A DNA stretch of 64,000 nucleotides from Pseudomonas sp. R76 (GCF_009834565.1 NZ_CP019428.1:6200001-6264000), one strand, 5' to 3'. Counted from the stretch's first letter, positions 17,318 through 27,577 are shown. Translations and numbers: made by a program. The notes: generated from the letters alone by a model not told the origin.

Positions 17318-17348
17318 GATCGTTCCCACGCGAAGCGTGGGAACGATC
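17318..17348. repeat. Perfect palindrome of the GTTCCCACG family
   Basis: A single unit, GATCGTTCCCACGC-GAA-GCGTGGGAACGATC, sits between soxG and purU. The symmetry is perfect, so the operon mRNA would fold a 14-bp stem here. Confidence 0.8.
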
Positions 17349-17349
17349 G

Positions 17350-17982
17350 TTATGCGACGACATTCAGGCCGAATTCGGCCGAGGCGTCCTGCAGCCATAA
17401 CCACCAGTAATCCGAGAAGCTGCGACGAATCACCAGCTCCCAGGTGTCTTCGGCGGTGTGGCGGATCACCAGTTGCGACTTGGCGAACACCGTGCCCACT
17501 GCCTTGCCCACCGGGAAGTTGTTGGGGTGCACGTCGTAGCTGGTGGACTTCATCAGCACGTCGCGCACGTTCGGGCCGCTGAGTTCGAGGATCTGCTGGC
17601 CGCCGCTGACGTTGACGATCTGGATGTGCAAATCACCGAGGGCGGCCCGCAGGTTTTGTTCGGCAGCGAATTCTTCACCGCTGGGCACCACCAGCAGCCA
17701 CTCGTCCGGGCCGAGCCATTGCAGGCTGGTTTCGCCTTTGACGATGACTTGCAGGGCGCCGGGCAATTCAATGCCAAGGGCCTTGTGCACGCCGGCAGCG
17801 AAGGCCGCGTCATGGCCATCGCCACGGAGGGTCAGGTGGCCGAGAAGTTTCTTTTCACGCACGGTCACGCCGGCGTTTTTGCGGCCCTTGCCGACCAGGC
17901 TGGCGAGGTCGGCATGGTGCAGCGACGACTCGGCCTTGGCGCCGGAGGTGGGGCGTTGTTGGTAAACATTGGCTGCTGTCAT
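17350..17982 (-). CDS. soxG: Sarcosine oxidase gamma subunit
   Basis: A 210-residue subunit of heterotetrameric sarcosine oxidase with the GcvT-like features of the family (LGPDEWLLVVP, VSGGQQILELSGPNVRDVLMKSTSYDVHPNNFPVGKAVGTVFAKSQLVIRHTAEDTWELVIRRSFS is read as several blocks). It packs against the alpha subunit's C-terminal half. It is the fourth sox gene in the conserved order B-D-A-G, and a GTTCCCACG-type repeat separates it from soxA. Confidence 0.92.
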   Translation of the reverse strand: MTAANVYQQRPTSGAKAESSLHHADLASLVGKGRKNAGVTVREKKLLGHLTLRGDGHDAAFAAGVHKALGIELPGALQVIVKGETSLQWLGPDEWLLVVPSGEEFAAEQNLRAALGDLHIQIVNVSGGQQILELSGPNVRDVLMKSTSYDVHPNNFPVGKAVGTVFAKSQLVIRHTAEDTWELVIRRSFSDYWWLWLQDASAEFGLNVVA

Positions 17983-18001
17983 AAAGCACCTTTCCTAATT
18001 T

Positions 18002-18123
18002 GATCGTTCCCACGCTCTGCGTGGGAATGCCGCCATGGACGCTCTGCGTCCGCTCTTGGGGCGCAGAACGCCCCGGGATGCATTCCCACGCGGACGGTTC
18101 GACGCCTCGACGTGGGAACGATC
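18002..18123. repeat. GTTCCCACG-family repeat between soxA and soxG
   Basis: Outer arms CGTTCCCACG / CGTGGGAACG enclose inner palindromes (GGACGCTCTGCGTCC and GGGGCGCAGAACGCCCC). The right half has decayed (CGGACGGTTCGACGCCTCG). It fills most of the 146-bp gap inside the sox operon. Confidence 0.75.
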
Positions 18124-18128
18124 AGGTG

Positions 18129-21100
18129 TCAGACGTTCTGGCGATCACCTTTCGGGTCAAAGAACACCGAAGACACAATCTCCGCCTCGATCACGCTGCC
18201 ATCCGCTTGCGGCGAAAACACTCGCTCGCCGATGCGCTTCAAGCCGCCCTTCACCACCGCCATCGCGAACGAATAACCCAGCGAGTTATGCGCATAGCTT
18301 GAAGTCACGTGGCCGACCATCTTCATCGGAATCGACTGCTTCGGATCCAGCACCAGCTGCGCGCCTTCCGGCAGCCACACGGTTGGGTCAATCGGCTTCA
18401 AGCCCACCAGTTGCTTACGCTCTTCACGCACGCAGTCTTCACGGTTCATCCCGCGCCAGCCGATCCACGAGAACGGTTTGGTGCGGCCTACACACCAGCC
18501 CATGTTCAGGTCGTCCGGGGTCATCGAGCCGTCGGTGTCTTGCCCGACGATGATGAAACCCTTCTCGGCACGCAGCACGTGCATGGTTTCGGTGCCATAC
18601 GGGGTCAGGTTGTATTTCTTGCCGGCCTCGACGATCTGCTCGAGCACGCCCATGGCGTAGTCGGCCTGCACGTTGACTTCGTACGACAGCTCACCGGTGA
18701 ACGAGATACGGAACACCCGCGCCGGCACGCCGCCGACCAGGCCTTCTTTCCAGGTCATGAACGGGAAGCCGTCCTTGTCCAGGTCGATGTCGGTGACTTC
18801 CGCCAGCAGCTTACGGCTGTTGGGGCCAGACAAGGTCATGGTCGCCCAGTGGTCGGTGACCGAGGTGAAGTACACCTTGAGGTCTGGCCATTCGGTCTGT
18901 TGGTAGATTTCCAGCCATTGCAGCACGCGGGCGGCGCCGCCGGTGGTGGTGGTCATCAGGAAGTGGTTGTCGGCGAGGCAGGCAGTCACGCCGTCGTCGA
19001 AGACCATGCCATCTTCCTTGCACATCAGGCCGTAGCGCGCCTTGCCCACGTCGAGCTTGGTCCAGGCGTTGCTGTAGATGCGGTTGAGGAATTCGCGGGC
19101 ATCCGGGCCTTGAATGTCGATCTTGCCGAGGGTGGACGCATCCAGCAGGCCGACGCTGTCGCGCACGGCCAGGCATTCGCGTTTCACCGCGGCGTGCAGG
19201 TCTTCACCATTGCGCGGGAAATACCATGGGCGTTTCCACTGGCCGACGTCTTCAAACTCGGCGCCGTTTTTCAAGTGCCAGGCGTGCAGCGCGGTGTAGC
19301 GCACCGGCTCGAAAATGTGCCCACAGTGGCGGCCCGCCACAGCGCCGAAGGTGACCGGCGTGTAGTTGGGGCGGAACATGGTGGTGCCCATCTGCGGGAT
19401 GGTCACGTTGAGCGAACGGGCGGCGATGGCCAGGCCGTTGACGTTGCCAAGCTTGCCCTGGTCGGTGCCGAAACCCAGCGCGGTGTAGCGTTTGACGTGC
19501 TCGACCGACTCGAAACCTTCGCGGGTGGCGAGTTCGATGGCGGCGGCGGTCACGTCGTTTTGCAGGTCGACAAATTGCTTCGGCGCCCGTGCGGTAGGTT
19601 TTTCATGCGGCACCTGGAACAGCGCCAAGGTCGGCTCTTCGAGACGGCTCAAGGCTTTTGGCAGTGTGCCTTCCACCGGCGCGAAACCGGCTTCGCTGGC
19701 TGCGCGCACGCCGCCTTCAAAACCATCCGCCAGGGAATCGCCCAGGCCGTAGACGCCATTGATGCCACCGACGCACACGCGTTTTTGCGGTGCTTCACCC
19801 GGCACAAAACCGAGGATGTCTTCACGCCAGGTTGGCTTGCCGCCCAAGTGCGAGGCCAGGTGAACCACCGGGCTGTAGCCGCCGGAGCTGGCGACCAGGT
19901 CGCAGTCCAGCCACTCGCCGGGGCTGGTGACTTTGTGGGCTTTGACGTCGATGGCGGCCACGCGGGCGCCGGTCACGTGCTTGCTGCCACGCGCCTCGAT
20001 CATGGCGCTGCCGGTGAGGATGCGAATGCCTTTGGCGCGGGCTTCTTCAACCAGTGCGCCACGTGGGTTGTGGCGGGCATCGGCAACGGCGACGACGCTG
20101 AGGCCGGCGTCAAACCAGTCCAGCGCCACGCGGTAGGCGTGGTCGTTGTTGGTCGACAACACCAGTTTTTTGCCCGGTGCCACGCCATAGCGACGCACGT
20201 AAGTCGAGACCGCACCGGCGAGCATGTTGCCCGGCACGTCGTTGTTGCCGTACACCAATGGGCGCTCGCACGCGCCGGTCGCCAGCACCACACGCTTGGC
20301 GCGCACCCGGTGAATGCGCTGGCGCACCACACCAATCGGCGCACGGTCGCCGAGGTGATCGGTGAGGCGTTCGTGAATGGTCAGGAAGTTATGGTCGTGG
20401 TAACCGTTGACAGTCGCGCGGGGCAGCAGCACCACATCGTGCAAGGCTTTCAGCTCAGCAATCACGCTGGCAACCCACTCAACTGCCGGCTTGCCGTCGA
20501 GGCTTTCGCGCGAGTCCAGCAAAGAGCCGCCGAACTCTTCCTGCTCGTCAGCAATGATCACCCGAGCGCCGCTGCGCGCAGCCGCCAACGCGGCCGCCAG
20601 GCCGGCTGGGCCTGCGCCCACAATCAGCACGTCGCAGTGACGGTTCATGTTGTCGTAGGTGTCCGGGTCGTTCTCGGTTGGCGAGCGGCCAAGGCCCGCC
20701 GCTTTACGGATGTACTTCTCGTAGGTCATCCAGAACGATTGCGGGTACATGAAGGTTTTGTAGTAGAAACCCGGCGGCATCAGCTTGCCGCCGACCTTGC
20801 CGAGAATGCCCATCATGTCGTTGTTCACGCTCGGCCAGCCGTTGGTGCTGGTGGCGACCAAACCCTGGTACAGCGCCTGTTGTGTGGCGCGCACGTTGGG
20901 AATCTGGGTGGCTTCGGTGGCGCCGATCTGCAGCACCGCGTTGGGCTCTTCGGCACCGGCGGCAAAGATGCCGCGTGGGCGCGAATACTTGAAGCTGCGG
21001 CCGATGATATCGACACCATTGGCCAGCAAGGCGGCGGCCAGGGTGTCGCCTTCAAAGCCTTTGTAGCTCTGACCGTTAAAGGTAAACGTCAGGGCTTTAT

Positions 21101-21146
21101 TGCGGTCGATGCGGCCACCGTTGGACAGGCGATTGATCTGGCTCAT
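18129..21146 (-). CDS. soxA: Sarcosine oxidase alpha subunit
   Basis: A 1005-residue subunit. It has an N-terminal 2Fe-2S-ferredoxin-like fold (~20-100, LTFTFNGQSYKGFEGDTLAAALLANG), an NAD/FAD-binding Rossmann core (~170-, DVLIVGAGPAGLAAALAAARSGA) and a C-terminal aminomethyltransferase (GcvT-like) domain (~600-1000, CLAVRDSVGLLDASTLGKIDIQGPDAREFLNRIYSN). The complex oxidatively demethylates sarcosine to glycine and passes the methylene to THF. The start overlaps soxD by ATGA. The soxBDAG order and full length indicate a functional enzyme. Confidence 0.95.
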   Translation of the reverse strand: MSQINRLSNGGRIDRNKALTFTFNGQSYKGFEGDTLAAALLANGVDIIGRSFKYSRPRGIFAAGAEEPNAVLQIGATEATQIPNVRATQQALYQGLVATSTNGWPSVNNDMMGILGKVGGKLMPPGFYYKTFMYPQSFWMTYEKYIRKAAGLGRSPTENDPDTYDNMNRHCDVLIVGAGPAGLAAALAAARSGARVIIADEQEEFGGSLLDSRESLDGKPAVEWVASVIAELKALHDVVLLPRATVNGYHDHNFLTIHERLTDHLGDRAPIGVVRQRIHRVRAKRVVLATGACERPLVYGNNDVPGNMLAGAVSTYVRRYGVAPGKKLVLSTNNDHAYRVALDWFDAGLSVVAVADARHNPRGALVEEARAKGIRILTGSAMIEARGSKHVTGARVAAIDVKAHKVTSPGEWLDCDLVASSGGYSPVVHLASHLGGKPTWREDILGFVPGEAPQKRVCVGGINGVYGLGDSLADGFEGGVRAASEAGFAPVEGTLPKALSRLEEPTLALFQVPHEKPTARAPKQFVDLQNDVTAAAIELATREGFESVEHVKRYTALGFGTDQGKLGNVNGLAIAARSLNVTIPQMGTTMFRPNYTPVTFGAVAGRHCGHIFEPVRYTALHAWHLKNGAEFEDVGQWKRPWYFPRNGEDLHAAVKRECLAVRDSVGLLDASTLGKIDIQGPDAREFLNRIYSNAWTKLDVGKARYGLMCKEDGMVFDDGVTACLADNHFLMTTTTGGAARVLQWLEIYQQTEWPDLKVYFTSVTDHWATMTLSGPNSRKLLAEVTDIDLDKDGFPFMTWKEGLVGGVPARVFRISFTGELSYEVNVQADYAMGVLEQIVEAGKKYNLTPYGTETMHVLRAEKGFIIVGQDTDGSMTPDDLNMGWCVGRTKPFSWIGWRGMNREDCVREERKQLVGLKPIDPTVWLPEGAQLVLDPKQSIPMKMVGHVTSSYAHNSLGYSFAMAVVKGGLKRIGERVFSPQADGSVIEAEIVSSVFFDPKGDRQNV

Positions 21147-21445
21147 ACCTTCTCTCCAGAAGCCTTGGCGGTAAATTGCGGCTTCTCGCCGATCTTGTAG
21201 GTTTCAAGTATTTCGTAGGTCAGCGTGTCGCGCGTGGCGTTGAAATACTGGCGGCACCCGGCAGCGTGAATCCACAGCTCGTGGTGCAGGCCGCGCGGGT
21301 TATCGCGGAAGAACATGTAGTCGCCCCACTCTTCGTCGGTGCAGGCATTCGGGTCCAGCGGGCGCGGGATGTGCGCTTGGCCGGACGCGTGGAATTCCTC
21401 TTCGGAGCGCAGTTCGCCACAGTGAGGACAGAAGATATGCAACAT
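21143..21445 (-). CDS. soxD: Sarcosine oxidase delta subunit
   Basis: A 100-residue zinc-binding subunit. The expected metal ligands are visible: C6 and C9 (HIFCPHCGELR), H60 and C64 (WIHAAGCRQYF). It bridges the other subunits of the sarcosine oxidase complex. It is 15 bp downstream of soxB and overlaps soxA by 4 bp. Confidence 0.94.
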   Translation of the reverse strand: MLHIFCPHCGELRSEEEFHASGQAHIPRPLDPNACTDEEWGDYMFFRDNPRGLHHELWIHAAGCRQYFNATRDTLTYEILETYKIGEKPQFTAKASGEKV

Positions 21446-21460
21446 GAGGTATTTCTCCTG

Positions 21461-22711
21461 TTAGTGGGCGACGGCCGCAGCGCCGTGTTCGTCGATTAAG
21501 GCACCGTTGTGGAAACGGTCGATGGAAAAAGGGGCTGCCAATGGGTGCATTTCACCCTTGGCCAGGCTGGCAGCAAATACGTTGCCTGAGCCTGGCGTCG
21601 CTTTAAAACCACCGGTGCCCCAACCGCAGTTGAAGAACATGTTCGGCACGGGGGTCTTGGAGATGATCGGGCACGCATCCGGCGTGGTGTCGACGATGCC
21701 GCCCCACTGACGGTTCATGCGCACGCGGGACAGCACCGGGAACATCTCGACGATGGCCTGGATGGTGTGTTCGATCACCGGGTACGAGCCGCGCTGGCCG
21801 TAGCCGTTGTAGCCGTCGATACCGGCGCCGATCACCAGGTCGCCCTTGTCGGACTGGCTGATGTAACCGTGCACGGCGTTGGACATGATCACGCTGTCGA
21901 TAATCGGCTTGATCGGCTCGGAGACGAGCGCTTGCAGCGGGTGGGATTCGATTGGCAGGCGGAAACCCGCCAGTGAAGCCATGTGCCCGGAGTTACCGGC
22001 GGTCACCACACCGACGCGTTTGGCGCCGATAAAGCCTTTGTTGGTTTCCACGCCGATGCACACGCCGTTTTCCTTGCGGAAGCCGATCACTTCGGTCTGT
22101 TGGATCAAATCCACGCCGAGTGCATCCGCGGCGCGGGCAAAGCCCCAGGCCACGGCATCGTGGCGGGCCACGCCGCCACGCCGTTGCACGGTGGCGCCGA
22201 GTACCGGGTAGCGGGTGTTTTTCGAGCAGTCGAGGTACGGAATCTCGTCGGCCACTTGTTTGGCGTTGAGCAGTTCACCGTCGACGCCGTTGAGGCGGTT
22301 GGCGCTGACGCGACGCTCGGAGTCACGGATGTCTTGCAGGGTGTGGCACAGGTTGTAGACGCCACGCTGGGAGAACATCACGTTGTAGTTCAGGTCCTGG
22401 GACAGGCCTTCCCACAGTTTCATCGCGTGTTCGTACAGGTGCGCCGACTCGTCCCACAGGTAGTTGGAACGCACGATGGTGGTGTTGCGCGCGGTGTTAC
22501 CGCCGCCCAGCCAACCCTTTTCGACCACGGCCACGTTGGTGATGCCGTGTTCTTTGGCCAGGTAGTAAGCGGTTGCCAGACCATGCCCGCCGCCGCCGAC
22601 GATGACCACGTCGTAGACCTTTTTAGGGGTCGGCGTGCGCCACATCTTCTGCCAGTTTTCGTGGTGGCTGAGTGAGTGTTTGAAGAGGCCGAAGCCCGAG
22701 TAGCGTTGCAT
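21461..22711 (-). CDS. soxB: Sarcosine oxidase beta subunit
   Basis: A 416-residue FAD/FMN subunit of the DAO family with a Rossmann motif near residue 33 ([19 protein letters not shown]), the family block [13 protein letters not shown] and a conserved [19 protein letters not shown] region. It carries the site where sarcosine is oxidised. ATG 22711 (MQRYSGFG) is preferred to ATG 22717 because GGAG lies 8 bp before it rather than 2 bp. It is 17-22 bp downstream of glyA, so the genes form one operon. Confidence 0.94.
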   Translation of the reverse strand: MQRYSGFGLFKHSLSHHENWQKMWRTPTPKKVYDVVIVGGGGHGLATAYYLAKEHGITNVAVVEKGWLGGGNTARNTTIVRSNYLWDESAHLYEHAMKLWEGLSQDLNYNVMFSQRGVYNLCHTLQDIRDSERRVSANRLNGVDGELLNAKQVADEIPYLDCSKNTRYPVLGATVQRRGGVARHDAVAWGFARAADALGVDLIQQTEVIGFRKENGVCIGVETNKGFIGAKRVGVVTAGNSGHMASLAGFRLPIESHPLQALVSEPIKPIIDSVIMSNAVHGYISQSDKGDLVIGAGIDGYNGYGQRGSYPVIEHTIQAIVEMFPVLSRVRMNRQWGGIVDTTPDACPIISKTPVPNMFFNCGWGTGGFKATPGSGNVFAASLAKGEMHPLAAPFSIDRFHNGALIDEHGAAAVAH

Positions 22712-22733
22712 AGTCATTACTCCAAAACCGCGC

Positions 22734-23987
22734 TCAGCGATAAACCGGGAAATCAGCGCACAGGGCAGACACGTGCTTGGCCACGTTGGCCTCGACGTCG
22801 GCGTCGCCGAGGTTGTCGAGGATGTCGCAGATCCAGCCCGCCAACTCGATGCATTGCGGCACTTTGAAACCGCGCGTGGTCACCGCCGGGGTGCCGATGC
22901 GCAGGCCCGAGGTCACGAACGGCGACTGCGGGTCATTCGGCACGGCGTTCTTGTTGACGGTGATGTGGGCGCGACCGAGGGCGGCATCCGCCTCTTTACC
23001 GGTGAGGCCCTGGCGAATCAGGCTGACCAGGAACAGGTGGTTGTCGGTGCCGCCGGACACCACGTCATAACCGCGCTGGATAAACACGCTGGCCATGGCC
23101 TGGGCGTTGTCGATCACTTGTTGCTGGTAGGCCTTGAAGCCAGGCTCCGCCGCTTCCTTGAAGCACACGGCCTTGCCGGCGATCACGTGCATCAGCGGGC
23201 CGCCTTGGGCACCAGGGAATACAGCAGCGTTGAGTTTCTTCTCGATCTCTTCGTTGGCCTTGGCCAGAATCAGGCCGCCACGGGGACCGCGCAGGGTTTT
23301 GTGGGTGGTGGTGGTGACCACATCGGCGTATGGCAGCGGGTTCGGGTACAGGCCGGCGGCAACCAGGCCGGCGACGTGGGCCATGTCGACGAACAGCAGC
23401 GCACCGACCTTGTCGGCAATCGCGCGAAAACGTGGGAAATCCAGGGTCTTGGAGTAGGCAGAGAAACCCGCCACGACCATTTTCGGCTTGTGCTCCACGG
23501 CCAGGCGCTCGACTTCGTCGTAGTCGATCAGCCCGGTGTCGGTATTGATGCCGTACTGCACGGCGTTATAGAGCTTGCCCGAGGACGACACTTTGGCGCC
23601 GTGGGTCAAGTGGCCGCCGTGAGCCAGGCTCATGCCGAGAATGGTGTCGCCAGCATTCAACAGTGCCAGGTACACCGCGCTGTTGGCGGAAGAACCGGAG
23701 TGCGGCTGCACGTTGGCGTAATCGGCGCCGAACAGTTGCTTGGCGCGCTCGATGGCCAGGGCTTCAACCTTGTCGACGTGCTCGCAGCCGCCGTAGTAGC
23801 GCTTGCCAGGGTAGCCTTCGGCGTATTTGTTGGTGAGGCCGCTGCCCTGAGCTTCCATCACACGTTTGCTGGTGTAGTTCTCTGACGCGATCAGCTCGAT
23901 ATGATCTTCCTGACGCTGCTCCTCGGCATTCATCGCCGCCAGCAAAGCGTCGTCATATCCCTGGATCTGGTCTTTTTTGCTGAACAT
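22734..23987 (-). CDS. glyA: Serine hydroxymethyltransferase
   Basis: A 417-residue PLP enzyme. Substrate/fold motifs [13 protein letters not shown], the PLP-lysine motif [16 protein letters not shown] (Lys ~228) and [14 protein letters not shown] are all present. It converts glycine plus 5,10-methylene-THF to serine, consuming both products of sarcosine oxidase. ATG 23987 begins [12 protein letters not shown], and the upstream in-frame codons are leader. Being first in the glyA-sox operon it is a dedicated betaine-catabolism copy; other glyA genes are usual elsewhere in the genus. Confidence 0.95.
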   Translation of the reverse strand: MFSKKDQIQGYDDALLAAMNAEEQRQEDHIELIASENYTSKRVMEAQGSGLTNKYAEGYPGKRYYGGCEHVDKVEALAIERAKQLFGADYANVQPHSGSSANSAVYLALLNAGDTILGMSLAHGGHLTHGAKVSSSGKLYNAVQYGINTDTGLIDYDEVERLAVEHKPKMVVAGFSAYSKTLDFPRFRAIADKVGALLFVDMAHVAGLVAAGLYPNPLPYADVVTTTTHKTLRGPRGGLILAKANEEIEKKLNAAVFPGAQGGPLMHVIAGKAVCFKEAAEPGFKAYQQQVIDNAQAMASVFIQRGYDVVSGGTDNHLFLVSLIRQGLTGKEADAALGRAHITVNKNAVPNDPQSPFVTSGLRIGTPAVTTRGFKVPQCIELAGWICDILDNLGDADVEANVAKHVSALCADFPVYR

Positions 23988-24304
23988 CGCGTCTCTCCCA
24001 GCCTTTCGTATTGTTGAGGCCCGTGCAGAGCCCTTTGATGCGATGGTAGGGCTGGTGCACACAGGTCAAATGCCTACGGACGCCACGCAAAGGTGCGTTT
24101 ACGACATGGCCTGGCGCGCAGGCGAACAAAGCGCCGGGATTGCTCACGTCTTACGAGCTGCGGGGGTGGGGAAAAAAACCACCCACTCGCACAAAACACC
24201 AAAAAACTAGCTACGCTTGCCACTCAAACAGCGCCAGCTCATGCATTCGACGCGTTCACCGTTCAATCCGAAAGATTGAACGCCACCCCGTCGAGGAAAC
24301 AGGC
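23988..24304. promoter_or_regulatory. Divergent promoter region of glyA-sox and the LodA-like gene
   Basis: A 317-bp gap. On the glyA side (minus strand, near 24095-24110) the word CATGTCGTAAACGCAC resembles the GTCG half-sites seen upstream of gbcA (CATGTCGCTAATGGAC), but no clear 21-bp partner is visible. On the plus side GAGGAAACAGGC forms the ribosome binding site of the LodA-like gene. Confidence 0.4.
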
Positions 24305-26500
24305 ATGGCGCTACTTAACCAAGTTATTGATATCTGCAAACGTCTGGCTCCCCATGGCTGGCGAAACCTGTTGCTTGGCCATGGTCTCGACATCCTCGCG
24401 CCCAACCTTGACGCCGAACTGGGTAAACCGCTGACCCCAAACCGGACACTTAGCGGTTTTAAAGACTTTGCCTTGACCGGAACGCGCGGTATTGAACCTG
24501 GCAAACCCGCACACAGCCTGCTGTATCACGCTCTGGCCAACGCCAATGTGACCACCGACGCCAGCGGCAACCCACTGCAGGCCTATCCCACGCCGGCAGA
24601 ACTTGAAACCGTCCTCAACTACGTTTACGGCCGCCAGCCGCCCAGCCTTGCGCAATTGCAGGCACGTGCGAATGGGCACCCGATGGCGGTGGTGGTGTTC
24701 GCGGTCGAGTACCGCCCGGCACCGGACACGGTGCACAAGGTCCACGCCGATTTGTGTTTTTCGCGCACCGGCATCGCGCGGGTGGGCACAAAGGCCCCGT
24801 TGTACGACGCGCCGACCCGGGGTTTCCTGCCGTTTGTAGAAGGGGAAGACCACGCCATTCGAGTGCTGCCTGCGCGCTACAGCGCCTACATCGCGGTCCA
24901 GCTCAAAGGCGACCGTGCCAATTTCGGCCCGATGCGCTTTGGCGCAGCAGATGCAGCCGGTGATTTCTGGGTGCCGCTGCATAAACTGTTCAATGGCAGT
25001 GAGTGTGTGGCTGGCATGACCCTTGATCTCAATCTGCACGCACAGCATAAAAACGAAAAGTTACGCCGCATACACTTGGAGCTGGCACCCGATTCCGGCT
25101 GGGGTGAACCCCATATTAGCCAACCGCCCTTCATCACCACCGAAGGCCTCGCGGACTGGCTGCCTGAGCCAGCGTATGGCCCAGGATTAATGGCCGCCAC
25201 GCCCCATGAACATCTGGCTGAAGCCGCCCGATACCTGGGTAAACCGTTGACGTTCAACGTTCCTGAAGACGCTAGCCTCCTGGCTTCCAGCCTGGCACTG
25301 AACGGAAATGCGCCGGAGTTCGTGCATATTCGCCATAAAGTCGATGAGGCGGGCAACGTCATCAATCTCAATCGCCGGGCCGGCATGTTTGATGAGTTGC
25401 AGAAGGGCAATTACAAGGCCCTGCACTACGTGGACTTTACCGCCGATGGTCGAATCCAGGCTCAGTGCGCAGCGCTGGACAACGCCATTCCACAGCGCGT
25501 GGCCGCGTATTCATTGGTTTGCGCACCGGACTTTTATCCCCTGTGCAAGCAGCGCCACCTGATGGAGTGGCTCGAAACCCTGGACCTGCTTACTCAGCTC
25601 ACGATGTTCCGCGTGCAACCGCGGTGCCTGTCCGACACTCGTATGCCCGCCAATATCCAGTCTTTTCCCGAGTCCTTTTCCAGTACGGACGTCAGCATTA
25701 CTGCCATCGTTGCCCAATTTAATACTTCGCCTGCCATGGCCACCCCTCAGCCGAGCGTCCCGTCTGCAAGGTGCGCCTCGTGCCTTCCCGATGCAGGTTC
25801 AGGGGTGTTCGCACCCGGCTGGGATATTGGCACCGGTTTTTACCCAGAGGATTCGAGCAGCATTGAACACCTGGCGGCTTTCAGGCTGGGTAGCCCATTT
25901 CCCGAAGATGCGAAGCTGTGTGCAGCCCTGAGTTCCTTTTGGCCCGCCGTTGCACCCGACTCAGCGCAATCCTATGAGCCGAATGCCGGCGCCGGTCCGA
26001 GCATCAAACCGATGCTGGACCAAGAGATCGGCAAAAATGCCGGGTTCCCCTGGGACGGTGTACCCGCCGCAAAAAAATATATCGCCAATAGCGCCACCCA
26101 TAGGGCCTACGAGACTTTCCGCTACACCGACTATGTGGAAAACGCGCTCAACGGCAAGTTCGCGCTGACGCTGACGGGCAAAGTCGACTCGCAGGAATAT
26201 CAACGTCGTGTCGATGCATGGCGCCGAGTCAGGCTGTCATTGGGCGCCAACGCCAGGGATTGGTTTATCGACTCGTTCAACACTGCAACACCGGACGAGT
26301 CCCACATAATCACTCTCAACACCAACGTTACCGTTACGCCGAATGACGTGGGTTATCGCTTTGAACTGTTTCGCTATGAACGGGTGACATCGCCCGCGTT
26401 CGACCAAGTGCGTATCAAACTCACGGAAACGTTTACTTACCTGGTATGGCCGCAGGTTGTCTTGCGTCAGCAGGGCATCAAGCCTTGGCAGCGCGTTTAG
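24305..26500 (+). CDS. Divergent LodA-like (cysteine tryptophylquinone) protein, putative
   Basis: A 731-residue protein with no obvious signal peptide, starting MALLNQVIDICKRLAPHGWR (ATG 24305 behind GAGG). I do not recognise the first ~350 residues, except the short GIARVG string that also opens LodA proteins. The last third looks LodA-like: a PGWDIG segment (W506), then FPEDAKLC with D535 exactly four residues before C539, followed by FWPAVAPD (W546). In LodA (L-lysine 6-oxidase) an Asp four residues before the CTQ cysteine is conserved and the cysteine is followed by a WWP-x2-RPD block. W583 (FPWDGV) is the best-placed quinone-tryptophan candidate. C490/C493 form a CxxC. The next gene encodes a LodB-like flavoprotein, the known maturase type for this cofactor, which supports the call. 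The substrate is unknown and the assignment is an inference. Confidence 0.5.
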   Translation: MALLNQVIDICKRLAPHGWRNLLLGHGLDILAPNLDAELGKPLTPNRTLSGFKDFALTGTRGIEPGKPAHSLLYHALANANVTTDASGNPLQAYPTPAELETVLNYVYGRQPPSLAQLQARANGHPMAVVVFAVEYRPAPDTVHKVHADLCFSRTGIARVGTKAPLYDAPTRGFLPFVEGEDHAIRVLPARYSAYIAVQLKGDRANFGPMRFGAADAAGDFWVPLHKLFNGSECVAGMTLDLNLHAQHKNEKLRRIHLELAPDSGWGEPHISQPPFITTEGLADWLPEPAYGPGLMAATPHEHLAEAARYLGKPLTFNVPEDASLLASSLALNGNAPEFVHIRHKVDEAGNVINLNRRAGMFDELQKGNYKALHYVDFTADGRIQAQCAALDNAIPQRVAAYSLVCAPDFYPLCKQRHLMEWLETLDLLTQLTMFRVQPRCLSDTRMPANIQSFPESFSSTDVSITAIVAQFNTSPAMATPQPSVPSARCASCLPDAGSGVFAPGWDIGTGFYPEDSSSIEHLAAFRLGSPFPEDAKLCAALSSFWPAVAPDSAQSYEPNAGAGPSIKPMLDQEIGKNAGFPWDGVPAAKKYIANSATHRAYETFRYTDYVENALNGKFALTLTGKVDSQEYQRRVDAWRRVRLSLGANARDWFIDSFNTATPDESHIITLNTNVTVTPNDVGYRFELFRYERVTSPAFDQVRIKLTETFTYLVWPQVVLRQQGIKPWQRV

Positions 26501-26515
26501 AACAGGCCAGGCCCC

Positions 26516-27577
26516 ATGAAGCACTACGACGTCATCATCCTGGGGGCTGGCGCGGCCGGATGTGCGGCGGCCATTTCGTGCGCTCAACACGGCCTGAAAG
26601 TAGCCGTTATCGAGCGCCTGCTGTTTCCACGCGCACGCCCGGGCGAAACCTTGCATCCGGGCATAGAGCCTTTGCTTGCGCAACTGGGCGTGGCTGAACA
26701 CATTCGCGGCGATGCATTCATCCGTCCTGCGGGGACCTGGGTGCAGTGGGATCAAGAGCGACGCTTTGTTCCATTTGGCGAAGATAAAGACGGGCCCTGG
26801 CGAGGGTTTCAAATTCCCAGGGCGACGCTCGATGGGTTGCTGTTGGATCAAGCCATCGCATCCGGCGTGCATGCCCTGCAACCCTGCCAGGCAAAACAGG
26901 TGTTAGTGGAAAAGGGCCGCGTCATCGGCATTCAGACCCAGACAGAGAAGGTGTATTGCAGGCACTTGGTTGATGCGAGTGGCGCGCACGGTTGGCTGGC
27001 TCGCCAACTGGGGCTTACAGCGCGTCACTACTCACCGCCGTTAACCGCCGTGTATGGCTACAAGCGAGGCTGGGTGGAAGAAACGGCACTTGGTATCTTC
27101 GCGGATCAATCGGGTTGGTATTGGACAGCTCACATCGGCCAGGGGCTTTATCACTGGACACGACTGCGTTTTGCCCAAGACAAGCAGCCCAAGGCGTCAG
27201 CGGTGCCGGCCTGCCTGGAACAACTGGCCTGTGAGGGCGCCATCCAGGGTGCCGATGTCACCTGGAGACGCTGTGTTCAAGCGGCCGGCAACGGCTATTT
27301 CATCATCGGCGACGCCGCCAGTGTGTTGGACCCAGGCGCCTCTCACGGCGTACTCAAGGCACTGATGTCGGGCATGATGGCTGCACGCTGTATCGCCGAT
27401 GAAACGGCCAGCCCCGCGCATAGACGCGAAATCTCGCGGCACTATTGCCAATGGTTGCGGGATTGGTTCGAGCACGATGTGCAAAAAATGCGCGCGTTCT
27501 ACGCCGCTCATCCGTTTGCTCCCGATTGGCTCAACACGACGTCAGCCAATGGCCTTGCGGACCACCAACAAGAGTAA
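26516..27577 (+). CDS. LodB-like FAD-dependent oxidoreductase (tryptophan-halogenase superfamily)
   Basis: A 353-residue flavoprotein with an N-terminal dinucleotide fold (DVIILGAGAAGCAAAISCAQHGLKVAVIE in parts), PRARPGETLHPGIEPLL, and the C-terminal FAD motif GDAASVLDPGASHGVLKALMSGMMAA. This last block, DP-x-SHGVLKALMSG, is characteristic of LodB/GoxB proteins, which hydroxylate the tryptophan during CTQ formation on LodA/GoxA partners. The gene starts 15 bp after the LodA-like stop, so the two are co-transcribed. It overlaps the convergent TraX gene tail-to-tail by 36 bp. Confidence 0.72.
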   Translation: MKHYDVIILGAGAAGCAAAISCAQHGLKVAVIERLLFPRARPGETLHPGIEPLLAQLGVAEHIRGDAFIRPAGTWVQWDQERRFVPFGEDKDGPWRGFQIPRATLDGLLLDQAIASGVHALQPCQAKQVLVEKGRVIGIQTQTEKVYCRHLVDASGAHGWLARQLGLTARHYSPPLTAVYGYKRGWVEETALGIFADQSGWYWTAHIGQGLYHWTRLRFAQDKQPKASAVPACLEQLACEGAIQGADVTWRRCVQAAGNGYFIIGDAASVLDPGASHGVLKALMSGMMAARCIADETASPAHRREISRHYCQWLRDWFEHDVQKMRAFYAAHPFAPDWLNTTSANGLADHQQE

